From Chitinophagaceae bacterium (lineage in GTDB: Bacteria > Bacteroidota > Bacteroidia > Chitinophagales > Chitinophagaceae), in assembly GCA_014879565.1 (NCBI GenBank), contig JACSRW010000032.1:62001-126000 (forward strand): DNA of 64,000 nucleotides, given 5' to 3'. A program made the position numbers and the translations under genes. This document shows positions 49,024 to 57,627 of the stretch, one piece after another. Numbering within the stretch: the first letter of the stretch is position 1; each line of letters starts with the position of its first letter. The notes under the pieces were generated by a model that saw only the letters and a list, made by a program, of their open reading frames with translations, did not search any database and was not told the origin of the DNA.

Positions 49024-51645
49024 TTACCGGATGAGGGTGACGGTGCCTTTGCTGAAATAGGGGCGGCCGAGATAATCTTCTGCGCTGACCATCCATACAT
49101 ATACACCGGTTCCCTGCAGTACCCCACCGATCCGCCCATCCCATCCTGCGCCATTGATGGTAGTGGAGAAAACCAGTTGCCCCCAGCGGTTAAATACCCT
49201 GAAATAATTGATCCGCCGCATTCCGACAGCAAAGGGTTGTACCTGGTCATTTCTTCCGTCGTTATTGGGGGTAAACCCGGTTGGTACAAAAACAGAAGGG
49301 ACCGTTTTAAATACCCGGACACTTACGTAAGCGGAATCGGCACACCCGGCCTGGTCCGTCACCAGTACTTTATACCGGACCAGGTCATCGGCTGTGGAAT
49401 AATTACCTACCGGGTCAGCAATAAACGGATTACTGAGACCCGTGGCCGGGCTCCAGCTGTAATTCAATCCGCCGCTGGCATTGAATTGCAGGGGCTGACC
49501 GGCAATAACGGTTGTATCCCGGCCTGCAAAAGCCACCACCCGGGGCAGCACCGTTACAGTCAGGGTATCTCTTCCGGGTTTGGGACAACCAAGGGTATCA
49601 AAGGCTGACAGGATATAGGTAGTGGTCCGCGGCGGAGATGCGACCGGGTTCAGTACAGAAGGATCGTTCAGGTAAGCGGCAGGAGACCAGTTAAAGGAAC
49701 TGCCGTTAATTGTTGCCTGCAGCCGGACGGAGGTATTAAAACAAATCAGCGGGTCTGTACCGGCATCGGCTACAGGGTATGGAATGGTGGTAACCGTAAC
49801 CTGATCGGTGGCTGAACAACTACCCACTGTCGCCGTAACCACATAAGTGGTACTGGTAGGGGTGATCGCTACCGGGTTGATGATATTCGGATTATTCAGA
49901 TTGCCGGCCGGCGTCCAGCTAAACTGTAACCCGTTGCTGGAAGCATTCAGCTGAATGGCATCCCCCTGGCAAATCGTGGTATCGCTGATAGCATCCAGTG
50001 ACACATTGCTGATGACCCTTACCCTTACTGAGTCCTGGTTCACACATCCATTGTCGGTCAGCGTTACATAATACCAGGTATCAGAAGGTGGTGATACGGT
50101 TGGATTACTGCTATTCGGGTTGGTGATATTCACCAGTGGCGACCAGCTGAAATTACCCGTTCCCGCAGCCGCCAGCTGAATGACATCATTCCGGCAAATT
50201 AGCGTATCACGGAATGCCAGGCTGACCTGTGGTTTGTCAAAAACCGTAATATTCACGCGGGCCGTATCCACACAACCTTTACTGTTGCTTACTATCAGGG
50301 TTACCAGGTTATTGCCTGGTGAGGGATATAACCATTGCGGGTTTTGGAGACGGGAGCTGTCAGCAAGTGTGGTGTTGTCTCCGAAGTTCCATTGCCAGGC
50401 ATTGACGGTACCGTAAACAGTACGGGTAGTGTCTGTAAACTGTATGGGATTGGTAAAACAACTGCCGGAAAAACTGAAGCCCGGGAAAAAACCCGGGTAC
50501 ACTTTAACTGTGGCAGTGGTTGAGTCTGAACACTGCTGGTTACGGTTGGTCACCAGTTTGATGGTATAAGTGCCGGTATCGGCATAGGTATAACTTGGAC
50601 TTGCCTGGTCAGATGTATCCGTATCGGTACTGCCCACACCGAAATCCCAGAAATAGCTGGTGATTTCCGCACTGGGTGTATTGTTGGTGAATTGCAGGGT
50701 GAACCCGTCGCAGCTGATATAATCCGGGTTGAGGGTGGCTTCAATGGGTACACAATCACCTACCCGGATATGCAGTTCTTTCCGGGTGCGGCCGATCAGT
50801 ACGCCGTTGCGGTATTCATTCACGCAGACACAAACTACATACTCTCCCACCAGCGAAGGGGCGACCCCGCTGATAATCCCGGTACGCGGATCAATGTTTA
50901 CTCCCAGTCCCATGGGCCGGCTGCCGGTAAACGGAGCCGCATAAGGCACAGACTGGTAAGGAGGATTGGCAGCGGTGGGCGGGGCGGAATTGGGGCCGGA
51001 ATCTCCTCCCTGAAAAGCATTACAGAATTCATAAGAAAGGGAATCCCCTGCGTTGGGATCCTGGGCCTGGAAAGAATATTGAAAATAACTGTTGCCGCAA
51101 ACCACGGCGGTGTCATTCACCAGGAAATTCGGGCTGCTGTTGAGCTGGGCATTCTGCCCGGTATTGCTGCCCGGGATGGTAATGGTAAAAGTGTTGCCGA
51201 CGCCTCCGCTTCCCGTTACGTTATTGATACCGGCCAGCCGGCAGCAACGCTGGTAGGAAATCGTGTATCCCTCTGCGTTAGATGGCAGTTCAATGCTGGG
51301 CAGGTCATAGACCACCACGGTGTAATAACAGCCCTGCTGATTGCCGGATATACAGGGTTCATCCGCGTTTTTACCAAGATTATACTGGGCGCTGACCGAA
51401 ACGCTGGTATTCTGTATAAACTGCCCGCTTTCTCCGTTGAATATGGAAAAATTTATAGGATTGGAAATCTGCCCGGTGGAAGGATTGCAGATCATGTAAA
51501 TGGTGAGCGTCACCCGGTACCGGAGATTTGTTCCGTTGCCCGGTCCGAGATACTGGTAGGTAAAATAGCCCCCTTTTATATGCCCGGCCATCAGCGGCAG
51601 GACAAACCCAAAGAAACATACTATCGCGAGTATGAAACGTCTCAT
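49024..51645 (-). CDS. T9SS type B cargo protein with PKD-like repeats and Cys-rich Ig domains
   Basis: An 873-residue protein with signal peptide MRRFILAIVCFFGFVLPLMA. Domain order: an N-terminal beta domain with paired Cys (TYSYQRCC-type, residues 25-300), PKD domains near 315-470 (FWDFGVGSTDTDTSD, AWQWNFGDNTTL), then repeated SPATYLNDP/SVNPVASP units around 500-740 (NITNPNSSNPTVSPPSDTWYYVTL, NLNNPNIINPVAITP) with Gly/Asn-rich loops, and a C-terminal gliding-motility-type sorting domain (VFVPTGFTPNNDGRNDQVQP ... KGTVTLIR). The last is a type B T9SS signal. It should be exported and attached to the surface; adhesion is likely. It is separated from the SDR by about 60 bp. Confidence 0.88.
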   Translation of the reverse strand: MRRFILAIVCFFGFVLPLMAGHIKGGYFTYQYLGPGNGTNLRYRVTLTIYMICNPSTGQISNPINFSIFNGESGQFIQNTSVSVSAQYNLGKNADEPCISGNQQGCYYTVVVYDLPSIELPSNAEGYTISYQRCCRLAGINNVTGSGGVGNTFTITIPGSNTGQNAQLNSSPNFLVNDTAVVCGNSYFQYSFQAQDPNAGDSLSYEFCNAFQGGDSGPNSAPPTAANPPYQSVPYAAPFTGSRPMGLGVNIDPRTGIISGVAPSLVGEYVVCVCVNEYRNGVLIGRTRKELHIRVGDCVPIEATLNPDYISCDGFTLQFTNNTPSAEITSYFWDFGVGSTDTDTSDQASPSYTYADTGTYTIKLVTNRNQQCSDSTTATVKVYPGFFPGFSFSGSCFTNPIQFTDTTRTVYGTVNAWQWNFGDNTTLADSSRLQNPQWLYPSPGNNLVTLIVSNSKGCVDTARVNITVFDKPQVSLAFRDTLICRNDVIQLAAAGTGNFSWSPLVNITNPNSSNPTVSPPSDTWYYVTLTDNGCVNQDSVRVRVISNVSLDAISDTTICQGDAIQLNASSNGLQFSWTPAGNLNNPNIINPVAITPTSTTYVVTATVGSCSATDQVTVTTIPYPVADAGTDPLICFNTSVRLQATINGSSFNWSPAAYLNDPSVLNPVASPPRTTTYILSAFDTLGCPKPGRDTLTVTVLPRVVAFAGRDTTVIAGQPLQFNASGGLNYSWSPATGLSNPFIADPVGNYSTADDLVRYKVLVTDQAGCADSAYVSVRVFKTVPSVFVPTGFTPNNDGRNDQVQPFAVGMRRINYFRVFNRWGQLVFSTTINGAGWDGRIGGVLQGTGVYVWMVSAEDYLGRPYFSKGTVTLIR

Positions 51646-51671
51646 GAATACACTATGTCGGTTATTGTTTC

Positions 51672-52469
51672 TCAGATCCCCTGCAAAAATCCGTCCATAA
51701 TCCTGGAACAGACGGCTGTTTCTTCCAGCATACCCATATGCCCGGACTTTTCCAGCAGGTGAATATAGGAAATTCCCGGCAGGTGGCTTTGCTGAAGGCT
51801 GTCATCCGGCGATACCGCATTGTCGCTTGCGCCAATAATAAATAATACAGGCACCCCCGCCTCTTGCAGCACAGGTGTCCTGTCCGGCCGCTGTATCATT
51901 CCTTCATAATAAGCAAGCAGGGCTTCATTGGTGAAACGGCTGAGCCCGTTAATTTGTTGAGTAACCAAATCAGGATTTTTCTCCCGTGTTAGCGGTGAAA
52001 ACAAATTGGGGGTGACGGTTTTCAGGAAAGCAAATGCCCCGTGCTCCCTGATAAAATCCATGCCTTTTCGGCGGGTTTCAATTTTTTCCCGGCTGTCGGC
52101 ATAGGATGTGGAATGGAAAAGACCAAATGCGGAAACAGCATCCGGATATTTTTCCACCAGGGCCAGGGTAATATAACCACCCATGCTGTGACCGATGACC
52201 GGACAATTGTCTATTCCTTCTTCCCGGAGAATACGTAAAAGCGCTTCGGCCATTCCACTCATACTCATATCGGGGATCAGCTCCGAATCACCTGAGCCGG
52301 GCAGATCGGGTAAAATAAAGCAGTAAGAGTCATCCAGAACCTCTGTTATCCCGTTCCAGATCGTTGCTTCCTCCCCGAAACCATGCACCAGCATAACGGG
52401 TTTTCCCTTACCGGTAACCCGGTAGGTCAGGGTATGACCTGCATAAAGGATGCTTTTTTTTTCTGTCAT
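51672..52469 (-). CDS. alpha/beta-hydrolase
   Basis: A 265-residue hydrolase. Oxyanion loop VMLVHGFGEEATIW near residues 26-39, nucleophile Ser in VIGHSMGGYITLAL near 94, Asp in FIIGASDNAVSP and His in EKSGHMGMLEE near the end, all at the usual spacing for the family. The substrate is unknown. Its start overlaps the lnt stop codon by 4 nt (ATGA), so it is coupled to lnt, although no functional link is established. It could be an esterase or haloalkane-type enzyme. Confidence 0.87.
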   Translation of the reverse strand: MTEKKSILYAGHTLTYRVTGKGKPVMLVHGFGEEATIWNGITEVLDDSYCFILPDLPGSGDSELIPDMSMSGMAEALLRILREEGIDNCPVIGHSMGGYITLALVEKYPDAVSAFGLFHSTSYADSREKIETRRKGMDFIREHGAFAFLKTVTPNLFSPLTREKNPDLVTQQINGLSRFTNEALLAYYEGMIQRPDRTPVLQEAGVPVLFIIGASDNAVSPDDSLQQSHLPGISYIHLLEKSGHMGMLEETAVCSRIMDGFLQGI

Positions 52470-54127
52470 ACGGCGCTGCTTTTTTTATTCCGGAAAAACT
52501 TTTCTTTTGTCTTCATCCCCAATACCCAGCCGGTAAGTAAAAGGCTGAGCCCGGTCATGATAAAGGAAAGGATATCGCCATGGCGCACATAAAAGGTTTT
52601 AATATCCCTTCTGCTGGCAGGTAAAAGCTGTTTGATCGCAGCTGTTGTATTGTAGGGTTGCGGTTGCCATACCGAACCGAAGGGATCAATAAAGCAACTG
52701 ATACCGGTATTGGCGCTGCGGGCCACCCAGGTACGGGTTTCAATGGCCCTTAACCGGGCATAATTCATATGCTGTTTGTGGCCAGGTGTATTTTTCCACC
52801 AGCCGTCATTGGTGATAATACAGATCAGGTTGGCCCCGTCCTTTATATAGTGCCGCATAAATCCCCCGTAAATGCTTTCGTAACAGATAGATGGTGCGAT
52901 GCTGAACCCGTTTTTTTCCCGGAGAATATTTCTTTCTTTCTGGGTCGCATAGCCGGCCGTGGTGCCGCCGAATTTTTCAAACCAGCTGTCAATAAATTTC
53001 AGGAACCAGGGCAGGGTTTCCACTCCCGGTACCAGCATGGATTTATGGTAAAAAGCCGTAGCGCCGTTACTGTCCAGCAGCACAGACCCATTATAGGCTT
53101 CATAAAATTGTCCGGAAAATTCCCGGGTAAAGGGGGTGGCTTGTTCCAGTTGCCGGTAGCTTTCCACGCCGGTGAAAAGGCTCATCCGGGGATGTTTGCG
53201 CAGGAATTCCCAGAGCGGGTTCAGGAAATAATTTTCCTTCATGGCTGCTTCGTCAATCCCGCTGGCCATATACAGCGCGGTCTCCGGCCAGATCAGCAGG
53301 CGCGTGGTACTGTCCACTTTTGTTTCGCTGGTGCGGATCAGTTTTTGCAGCTGGGCTTCAAATGAACCGGTAACATCCGACACTTTTTCATAGGGATCAA
53401 TATTGGGCTGTACGATGACCACTTCATTCCCACCGGGTACCTGTTTATGTACAGCCATCAGCATGGAAAGTCCCAGCGGGAGAAAAAGACAGATTAATGT
53501 CAGTCCCAGGAGACCGTAGGACCGTTGCGCCCGGTTGTTCCGGTATGTTTTCAGGTATTCAAAAAAGAGAATGTTTACAGCCAGTACCCATAGCGACCCG
53601 CCGGCTGTACCCGTGTATTCATACCACTGTATCCATTCCGGATGGGTGGCAAACACGTTCCCCAGGGTGAGCCAGGGCCAGCTCAGTCCCCAGTCCTGCA
53701 GGTGAATATATTCAAAGCACATCCAGAAAGCTAACAGGGAGATATAACCGAATACCGGTCCCAGCCATTTTCTTACCACGATATATCCCAGCCAGGGCAA
53801 ACACATCAGCAGGCTGTTGGCCAGGAAGGCTGCGACAGCCCCCGGAGCGGAGGCGTTCCATATCCACCAGGTGGCCGCCACATTCCAGGTAAACATGCTG
53901 AGATAAACCAGTCTGAAAAAACGGCGGCGGCTGATCCCGCTTTCCGCCAGCCAGAGCAGCGGGACAAATCCGGCGAATATGAGCACGGTGAGCGGTGAAA
54001 CCGGCCAGGCGGCCCAGAGCAGCAGACCTGATAAGAGGGCCAGCCAGAGGGGGAGGAATCGTTTCAAGAAATTGTTTTGGTAAAAATAAAAGTTGTTGGC
54101 GGTGATGCCAAGTTCCTGTTTTTCCAT
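52466..54127 (-). CDS. lnt: apolipoprotein N-acyltransferase
   Basis: A 553-residue membrane protein. The N-terminal half has about seven or eight helices (LPLWLALLSGLLLWAAW, VLIFAGFVPLLWLAE, FLANSLLMCLPWLGYIVV and more); a carbon-nitrogen hydrolase domain follows with the catalytic triad Glu in LIWPETALYM, Lys in FYHKSMLVPGVE and Cys in SICYESIYGGFM. One more helix closes the protein (ILSFIMTGLSLLLTGWVLG). Lnt adds a third acyl chain to lipoproteins after LspA cleavage, in the inner membrane. It begins a leftward pair with the alpha/beta hydrolase and lies back to back with tonB. Confidence 0.93.
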   Translation of the reverse strand: MEKQELGITANNFYFYQNNFLKRFLPLWLALLSGLLLWAAWPVSPLTVLIFAGFVPLLWLAESGISRRRFFRLVYLSMFTWNVAATWWIWNASAPGAVAAFLANSLLMCLPWLGYIVVRKWLGPVFGYISLLAFWMCFEYIHLQDWGLSWPWLTLGNVFATHPEWIQWYEYTGTAGGSLWVLAVNILFFEYLKTYRNNRAQRSYGLLGLTLICLFLPLGLSMLMAVHKQVPGGNEVVIVQPNIDPYEKVSDVTGSFEAQLQKLIRTSETKVDSTTRLLIWPETALYMASGIDEAAMKENYFLNPLWEFLRKHPRMSLFTGVESYRQLEQATPFTREFSGQFYEAYNGSVLLDSNGATAFYHKSMLVPGVETLPWFLKFIDSWFEKFGGTTAGYATQKERNILREKNGFSIAPSICYESIYGGFMRHYIKDGANLICIITNDGWWKNTPGHKQHMNYARLRAIETRTWVARSANTGISCFIDPFGSVWQPQPYNTTAAIKQLLPASRRDIKTFYVRHGDILSFIMTGLSLLLTGWVLGMKTKEKFFRNKKSSAV

Positions 54128-54186
54128 AAAATTTTTTGTTTATGGAATTAGCCGGAAAAAATCATCTACCAGGAAAAGAATAAACC

Positions 54187-55005
54187 ATGCAAGCCAACAA
54201 CATGCTGAACGCCCCGCTGCTCGACATCGTGTTCGACGGCCGCAACAAAAACTACGGCGCCTATGAACTGCGTGTTCATTATCCCCGCCGCATCCGGAAT
54301 GCCATGCTGCTCACCGGTTTTATTGTTTCCCTGGGTATCGCCGCTTCGGTAATGACCGGCGGATCCCACAGCCAGCTCTTACCGGCGGACCGGGATGATG
54401 GATTTATTATTACAGCCGTGGAACCTCTTCCACCCGAAGAACTGATGCCTCAACCTGAAGAGCCCCGGCCGGAAGAACCCCAGGTGCGGTCGGAGATATT
54501 CACCGCGCCTGTAATTCTGGATGATAAAGACGTGAAAAATACAATGGCTTCCCAGGATGCCCTCGATAGTGCCGCTATTGATGTGGTGAGAAGGGAGGGA
54601 ACGCCCTACACGGGTGAGGTGATACCGGAAACGCATCCCGATACAAAAGGTATACTCGAAGTGAAACACCGGGAAGAACCCGAAGCCATAAATGAAGTGG
54701 TGGATCTGGATGCCAGTTACAGGGACAACTGGAAAAAATTCCTGGAAAGAAACCTGGTGCCTGAAGTGCCTGTCAATAACGAAGCGCCTCCCGGCCGATA
54801 CCCGGTGCTGGTCAAATTTGTAGTGGACCTGGAAGGGCAGGTCAGTGATATCGTGGCACTCACCCGTCACGGGTATGGCATGGAAGAAGAAGCCAAAAGG
54901 GTGATCAGTAAATCCGCCCGCTGGGAGCCCGCCATTCTTAACGGGAAACCGGTGAAGGCGTACAAAAAACAACTGATCACATTTGTGGTGGAAGGAGAGG
55001 AATAG
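54187..55005 (+). CDS. tonB: energy transducer TonB
   Basis: A 272-residue protein in the Bacteroidota form. A cytoplasmic start (APLLDIVFDGRNKNYGAYELR) leads to one membrane helix (MLLTGFIVSLGIAASV, about 39-54), a Pro/Glu-rich periplasmic linker with repeated PEE/PEEPRPEEP words (about 80-105) and the C-terminal TonB domain at about 190-272 (YPVLVKFVVDLEGQVSDIVAL ... EEEAKRVISKSARWEPA). It takes energy from ExbBD to outer-membrane receptors such as the one at the left end of the window. Its ATG at 54187 follows an A-rich stretch; a hairpin and short T-run follow the stop about 60 bp later. Confidence 0.9.
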   Translation: MQANNMLNAPLLDIVFDGRNKNYGAYELRVHYPRRIRNAMLLTGFIVSLGIAASVMTGGSHSQLLPADRDDGFIITAVEPLPPEELMPQPEEPRPEEPQVRSEIFTAPVILDDKDVKNTMASQDALDSAAIDVVRREGTPYTGEVIPETHPDTKGILEVKHREEPEAINEVVDLDASYRDNWKKFLERNLVPEVPVNNEAPPGRYPVLVKFVVDLEGQVSDIVALTRHGYGMEEEAKRVISKSARWEPAILNGKPVKAYKKQLITFVVEGEE

Positions 55006-55067
55006 TATTGAGGCAGGAGTCAGGAGATGGGAGTCGGGAGATAGCAGTGAGAAGTTAGCAGTTGGTA

Positions 55068-55100
55068 GGCAGGCTGATTTTGGTCAGCCTGCCCTGTTTT
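55068..55100 (+). terminator. intrinsic terminator after tonB
   Basis: GGCAGGCTGA pairs perfectly with TCAGCCTGCC across a 6-nt loop, followed by CTGTTTT. It comes after a purine-rich simple repeat (55012-55063) that resembles the one after sprA. Confidence 0.75.
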
Positions 55101-55168
55101 AACGAATTATATGCGAAGGGCTGATTATATTTAATCTGCCATTTAAAACCATCCATTAAACACCACAC

Positions 55169-55900
55169 ATGAAAAATTATCTCGCCCCGCTGATTATCGG
55201 TATTGCTATTGTTCTGGGCATATTTTTACTGGGCAATGCCTACAAATACAAGTACAAAACCGGGGAAACCATAACGGTAACCGGGCTGGCAGAAACCAAT
55301 TTTGTAAGTGACCAGATTGTCTGGAAAGGTGATTACAGCCGGAAAACCATGGACCTGAAATCAGCGTATGCTCAGCTTAAGGAAGACGAGCGCCGGATCC
55401 GCCAGTACCTGGCCGGAAAAGGGGTGTCGGAAAAAGAAATGGTTTTTTCAGCGGTATCCATTGACAAGGAATTTTCCAGCCGCTATGATGATAATGGCCG
55501 CATCACCGGAAGCGAGTTTACGGGGTATAACCTGAAGCAGACGGTGACTGTTGATTCGCGCGATATTGAAAAGGTGGAAAAGATATCCCGTGAAGTAACC
55601 GAGCTCATTGAAAGCGGGATTGAATTCAACTCCTCTTCTCCTTCCTATTATTACAGCAAACTTTCTGAGCTGAAGATTGACCTGCTGGCCAAGGCGAGTG
55701 CCGATGCCAAACTGCGGGCGGAAACCATTGCCAAGAACTCAGGCAGCAGTCTCGGCAGTATTAAAAAAGCCAGTATGGGAGTATTTCAGATTACCGGGCA
55801 GAACAGTGATGAGGATTACAGCTACGGCGGGGTATTTAATACCAGTTCCCGGAATAAAACTGCATCAATTACGATAAGGATTGATTATGCTGTTGACTGA
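55169..55900 (+). CDS. SIMPL-domain (DUF541) protein
   Basis: A 243-residue protein with an N-terminal membrane helix or uncleaved signal (YLAPLIIGIAIVLGIFLLG). The body matches the SIMPL/DUF541 family: ITVTGLAETNFVSDQIVWKG near 33-52, AYAQLKEDERRIRQYLAGKGV near 65, EFTGYNLKQTVTVDSRDIEKVE near 118, SELKIDLLAKASADAKLRAETIAKNSG near 175-200. Members such as BP26 form channel-like oligomers; the role is not settled. It is a single gene between a terminator and a long inverted-repeat region. Confidence 0.84.
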   Translation: MKNYLAPLIIGIAIVLGIFLLGNAYKYKYKTGETITVTGLAETNFVSDQIVWKGDYSRKTMDLKSAYAQLKEDERRIRQYLAGKGVSEKEMVFSAVSIDKEFSSRYDDNGRITGSEFTGYNLKQTVTVDSRDIEKVEKISREVTELIESGIEFNSSSPSYYYSKLSELKIDLLAKASADAKLRAETIAKNSGSSLGSIKKASMGVFQITGQNSDEDYSYGGVFNTSSRNKTASITIRIDYAVD

Positions 55901-55905
55901 TTGGG

Positions 55906-56037
55906 GAGTAATGAGTAATGAGTAATGAGTAAGGCGTGCTATCCGAAGATTCTTTTAATAAATTACGCCCTCCGTATTTCGGAGGGCGTAATTTATTAAG
56001 GGCTCTTCAACGTTTACTCATTACTCATTACTCATTA
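55906..56037. repeat. nested inverted repeat: GAGTAAT heptamer arms around a 19-bp hairpin
   Basis: The outer arms, 55909-55932 and 56014-56037, are a perfect 24-bp inverted repeat made of the heptamer GAGTAAT repeated three times plus GAGTAA (reverse TTACTCATTACTC...). Inside is a perfect 19-bp hairpin TAATAAATTACGCCCTCCG (55956-55974) and its inverse at 55980-55998 with 5-nt loop TATTT. It lies between the convergent SIMPL and guaB genes and could act as a two-way terminator or a mobile hairpin element. Confidence 0.8.
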
Positions 56038-56062
56038 TTCATAATCCATCTCCCCGTTCAGC

Positions 56063-57583
56063 TTATCTCCTGCTGTAATTCGGTGCTTCCTTGGTAATGT
56101 CAATATCGTGAGCATGGCTTTCATGCATGCCGGCATTGGTGATCTTGACAAATGTGGCCCCCTGCAGCTCACTGATCGTCCGGGCACCGCAGTAACCCAT
56201 GCCGGCCCTGAGCCCCCCGGTATACTGATATACCACTTCTCTCAGTAAGCCTTTGTACGCTACCCGGCCTTCGATGCCTTCCGGTACAAATTTCTTTACA
56301 TCGGATTCCGGATCCTGGAAATAGCGGTCGCTGCTGCCGGTGGCCATCGCGCCGAGGGATCCCATACCCCGGTATTCCTTGAACTTTCTTCCTTCGTAGA
56401 TAATGGTTTCCCCCGGACTTTCTTCCGTACCGGCGAATATGCTTCCCATCATCACACAATTGGCGCCGGCGGCAAGGGCCTTGACCATATCACCGGTATA
56501 CCGGATTCCTCCGTCGGCAATCAGGGGAATGCCTTTTGGTTTCAGCACGGAAGCGGCTTCCATTATGGCAGTCAGTTGCGGTACACCGGCTCCGGCCACA
56601 ATACGGGTAGTACAAATGGAACCGGGGCCGATCCCGACCTTAACCGCATCAGCACCTGCTTCTGCCAGCGCCTTTGCACCAGCAGCCGTTCCCACATTAC
56701 CGGCAATTACATTCATTCCCCTGAAGTTTTTCTTTACCGCCTTCAGGGCATCGATAACTCCTTTGCTGTGGCCATGCGCACTGTCAAGGGCGATTACATC
56801 CACTCCCACTGCCTGCAGGGCAGCAACCCGGTCGAGCATGTCTTTGGTGATACCCACCCCGGCCCCCACGAGTAACCGGCCGAAACTATCCTTCACTGCA
56901 TTGGGATGACTCTTCAGTTTCAGAATATCACTGAAGGTGAAAAGCCCGGTTAGTTTTCCCTGTTTATTGATGATGGGGAGTTTCTCTACTTTGGTCTTTT
57001 TGAAAAGCTGCTCCGCTTTTTTCAGGTCGGTACCTTCCGGGGCCGTGAATAAATTCTCTTTGGTCATCACTTCACTCACTTTGCGGCGGGGATCATCCTC
57101 AAAGCGCAGATCACGGTTAGTGAGAATACCTACCAGTATACCGGCCTTGTCAATGATGGGTATACCTCCAATTTTATTCTCGCGCATCAGCCTGAGGGCG
57201 TCTCCGATCGTGGCATCGGCCGGCAGGGTGACGGGGTCAATGATCAGGCCGCTCTCACTTCTCTTTACTTTACGTACCTGTTCGGCCTGCTTTTCAATAC
57301 TCATGTTTTTATGGAGGATACCCAAACCGCCCTCCCGGGCCAGGGCGGTGGCAAGTGCTGCTTCCGTTACCGTATCCATGGCGGCGGAAAGCAGGGGTAC
57401 ATTGAGGGTGATGCTTTTGGTGAGGCGGCTTTTTATTTCCACATCACGGGGTAAAACCTGGCTGAAGCCGGGCATTAATAATACATCATCGAAGGTGAGT
57501 CCTTCGCCAAAGAATTTCGCGTAATTGATTTTGGAGGAAGAGTTGCCGGAAAGGCCGGCCGGACGGGATTTTCTTGTTGCCAT
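56063..57583 (-). CDS. guaB: IMP dehydrogenase
   Basis: A 506-residue enzyme starting at the ATG at 57583, three bases after a promoter box. The TIM-barrel catalytic domain has [19 protein letters not shown] near residue 32, the substrate-covalent Cys in [20 protein letters not shown] near 320, and [11 protein letters not shown] near 420. Two CBS domains (about 105-225, [23 protein letters not shown]) are inserted. The flap [21 protein letters not shown] is intact. It oxidises IMP to XMP with NAD+, the rate-setting step to GMP. Confidence 0.95.
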   Translation of the reverse strand: MATRKSRPAGLSGNSSSKINYAKFFGEGLTFDDVLLMPGFSQVLPRDVEIKSRLTKSITLNVPLLSAAMDTVTEAALATALAREGGLGILHKNMSIEKQAEQVRKVKRSESGLIIDPVTLPADATIGDALRLMRENKIGGIPIIDKAGILVGILTNRDLRFEDDPRRKVSEVMTKENLFTAPEGTDLKKAEQLFKKTKVEKLPIINKQGKLTGLFTFSDILKLKSHPNAVKDSFGRLLVGAGVGITKDMLDRVAALQAVGVDVIALDSAHGHSKGVIDALKAVKKNFRGMNVIAGNVGTAAGAKALAEAGADAVKVGIGPGSICTTRIVAGAGVPQLTAIMEAASVLKPKGIPLIADGGIRYTGDMVKALAAGANCVMMGSIFAGTEESPGETIIYEGRKFKEYRGMGSLGAMATGSSDRYFQDPESDVKKFVPEGIEGRVAYKGLLREVVYQYTGGLRAGMGYCGARTISELQGATFVKITNAGMHESHAHDIDITKEAPNYSRR

Positions 57584-57586
57584 GTG

Positions 57587-57618
57587 CAAAGATAGTTCAG
57601 CCGCCAGATTTGCCCAAA
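57587..57618 (-). promoter_or_regulatory. guaB promoter with near-zero leader
   Basis: On the minus strand TTTG (57618-57615) and TATCTTTG (57594-57587) are 20 bp apart. The box ends 3 nt before the guaB ATG at 57583, implying a leaderless or nearly leaderless mRNA. Confidence 0.58.
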
Positions 57619-57627
57619 ATGAAATTC

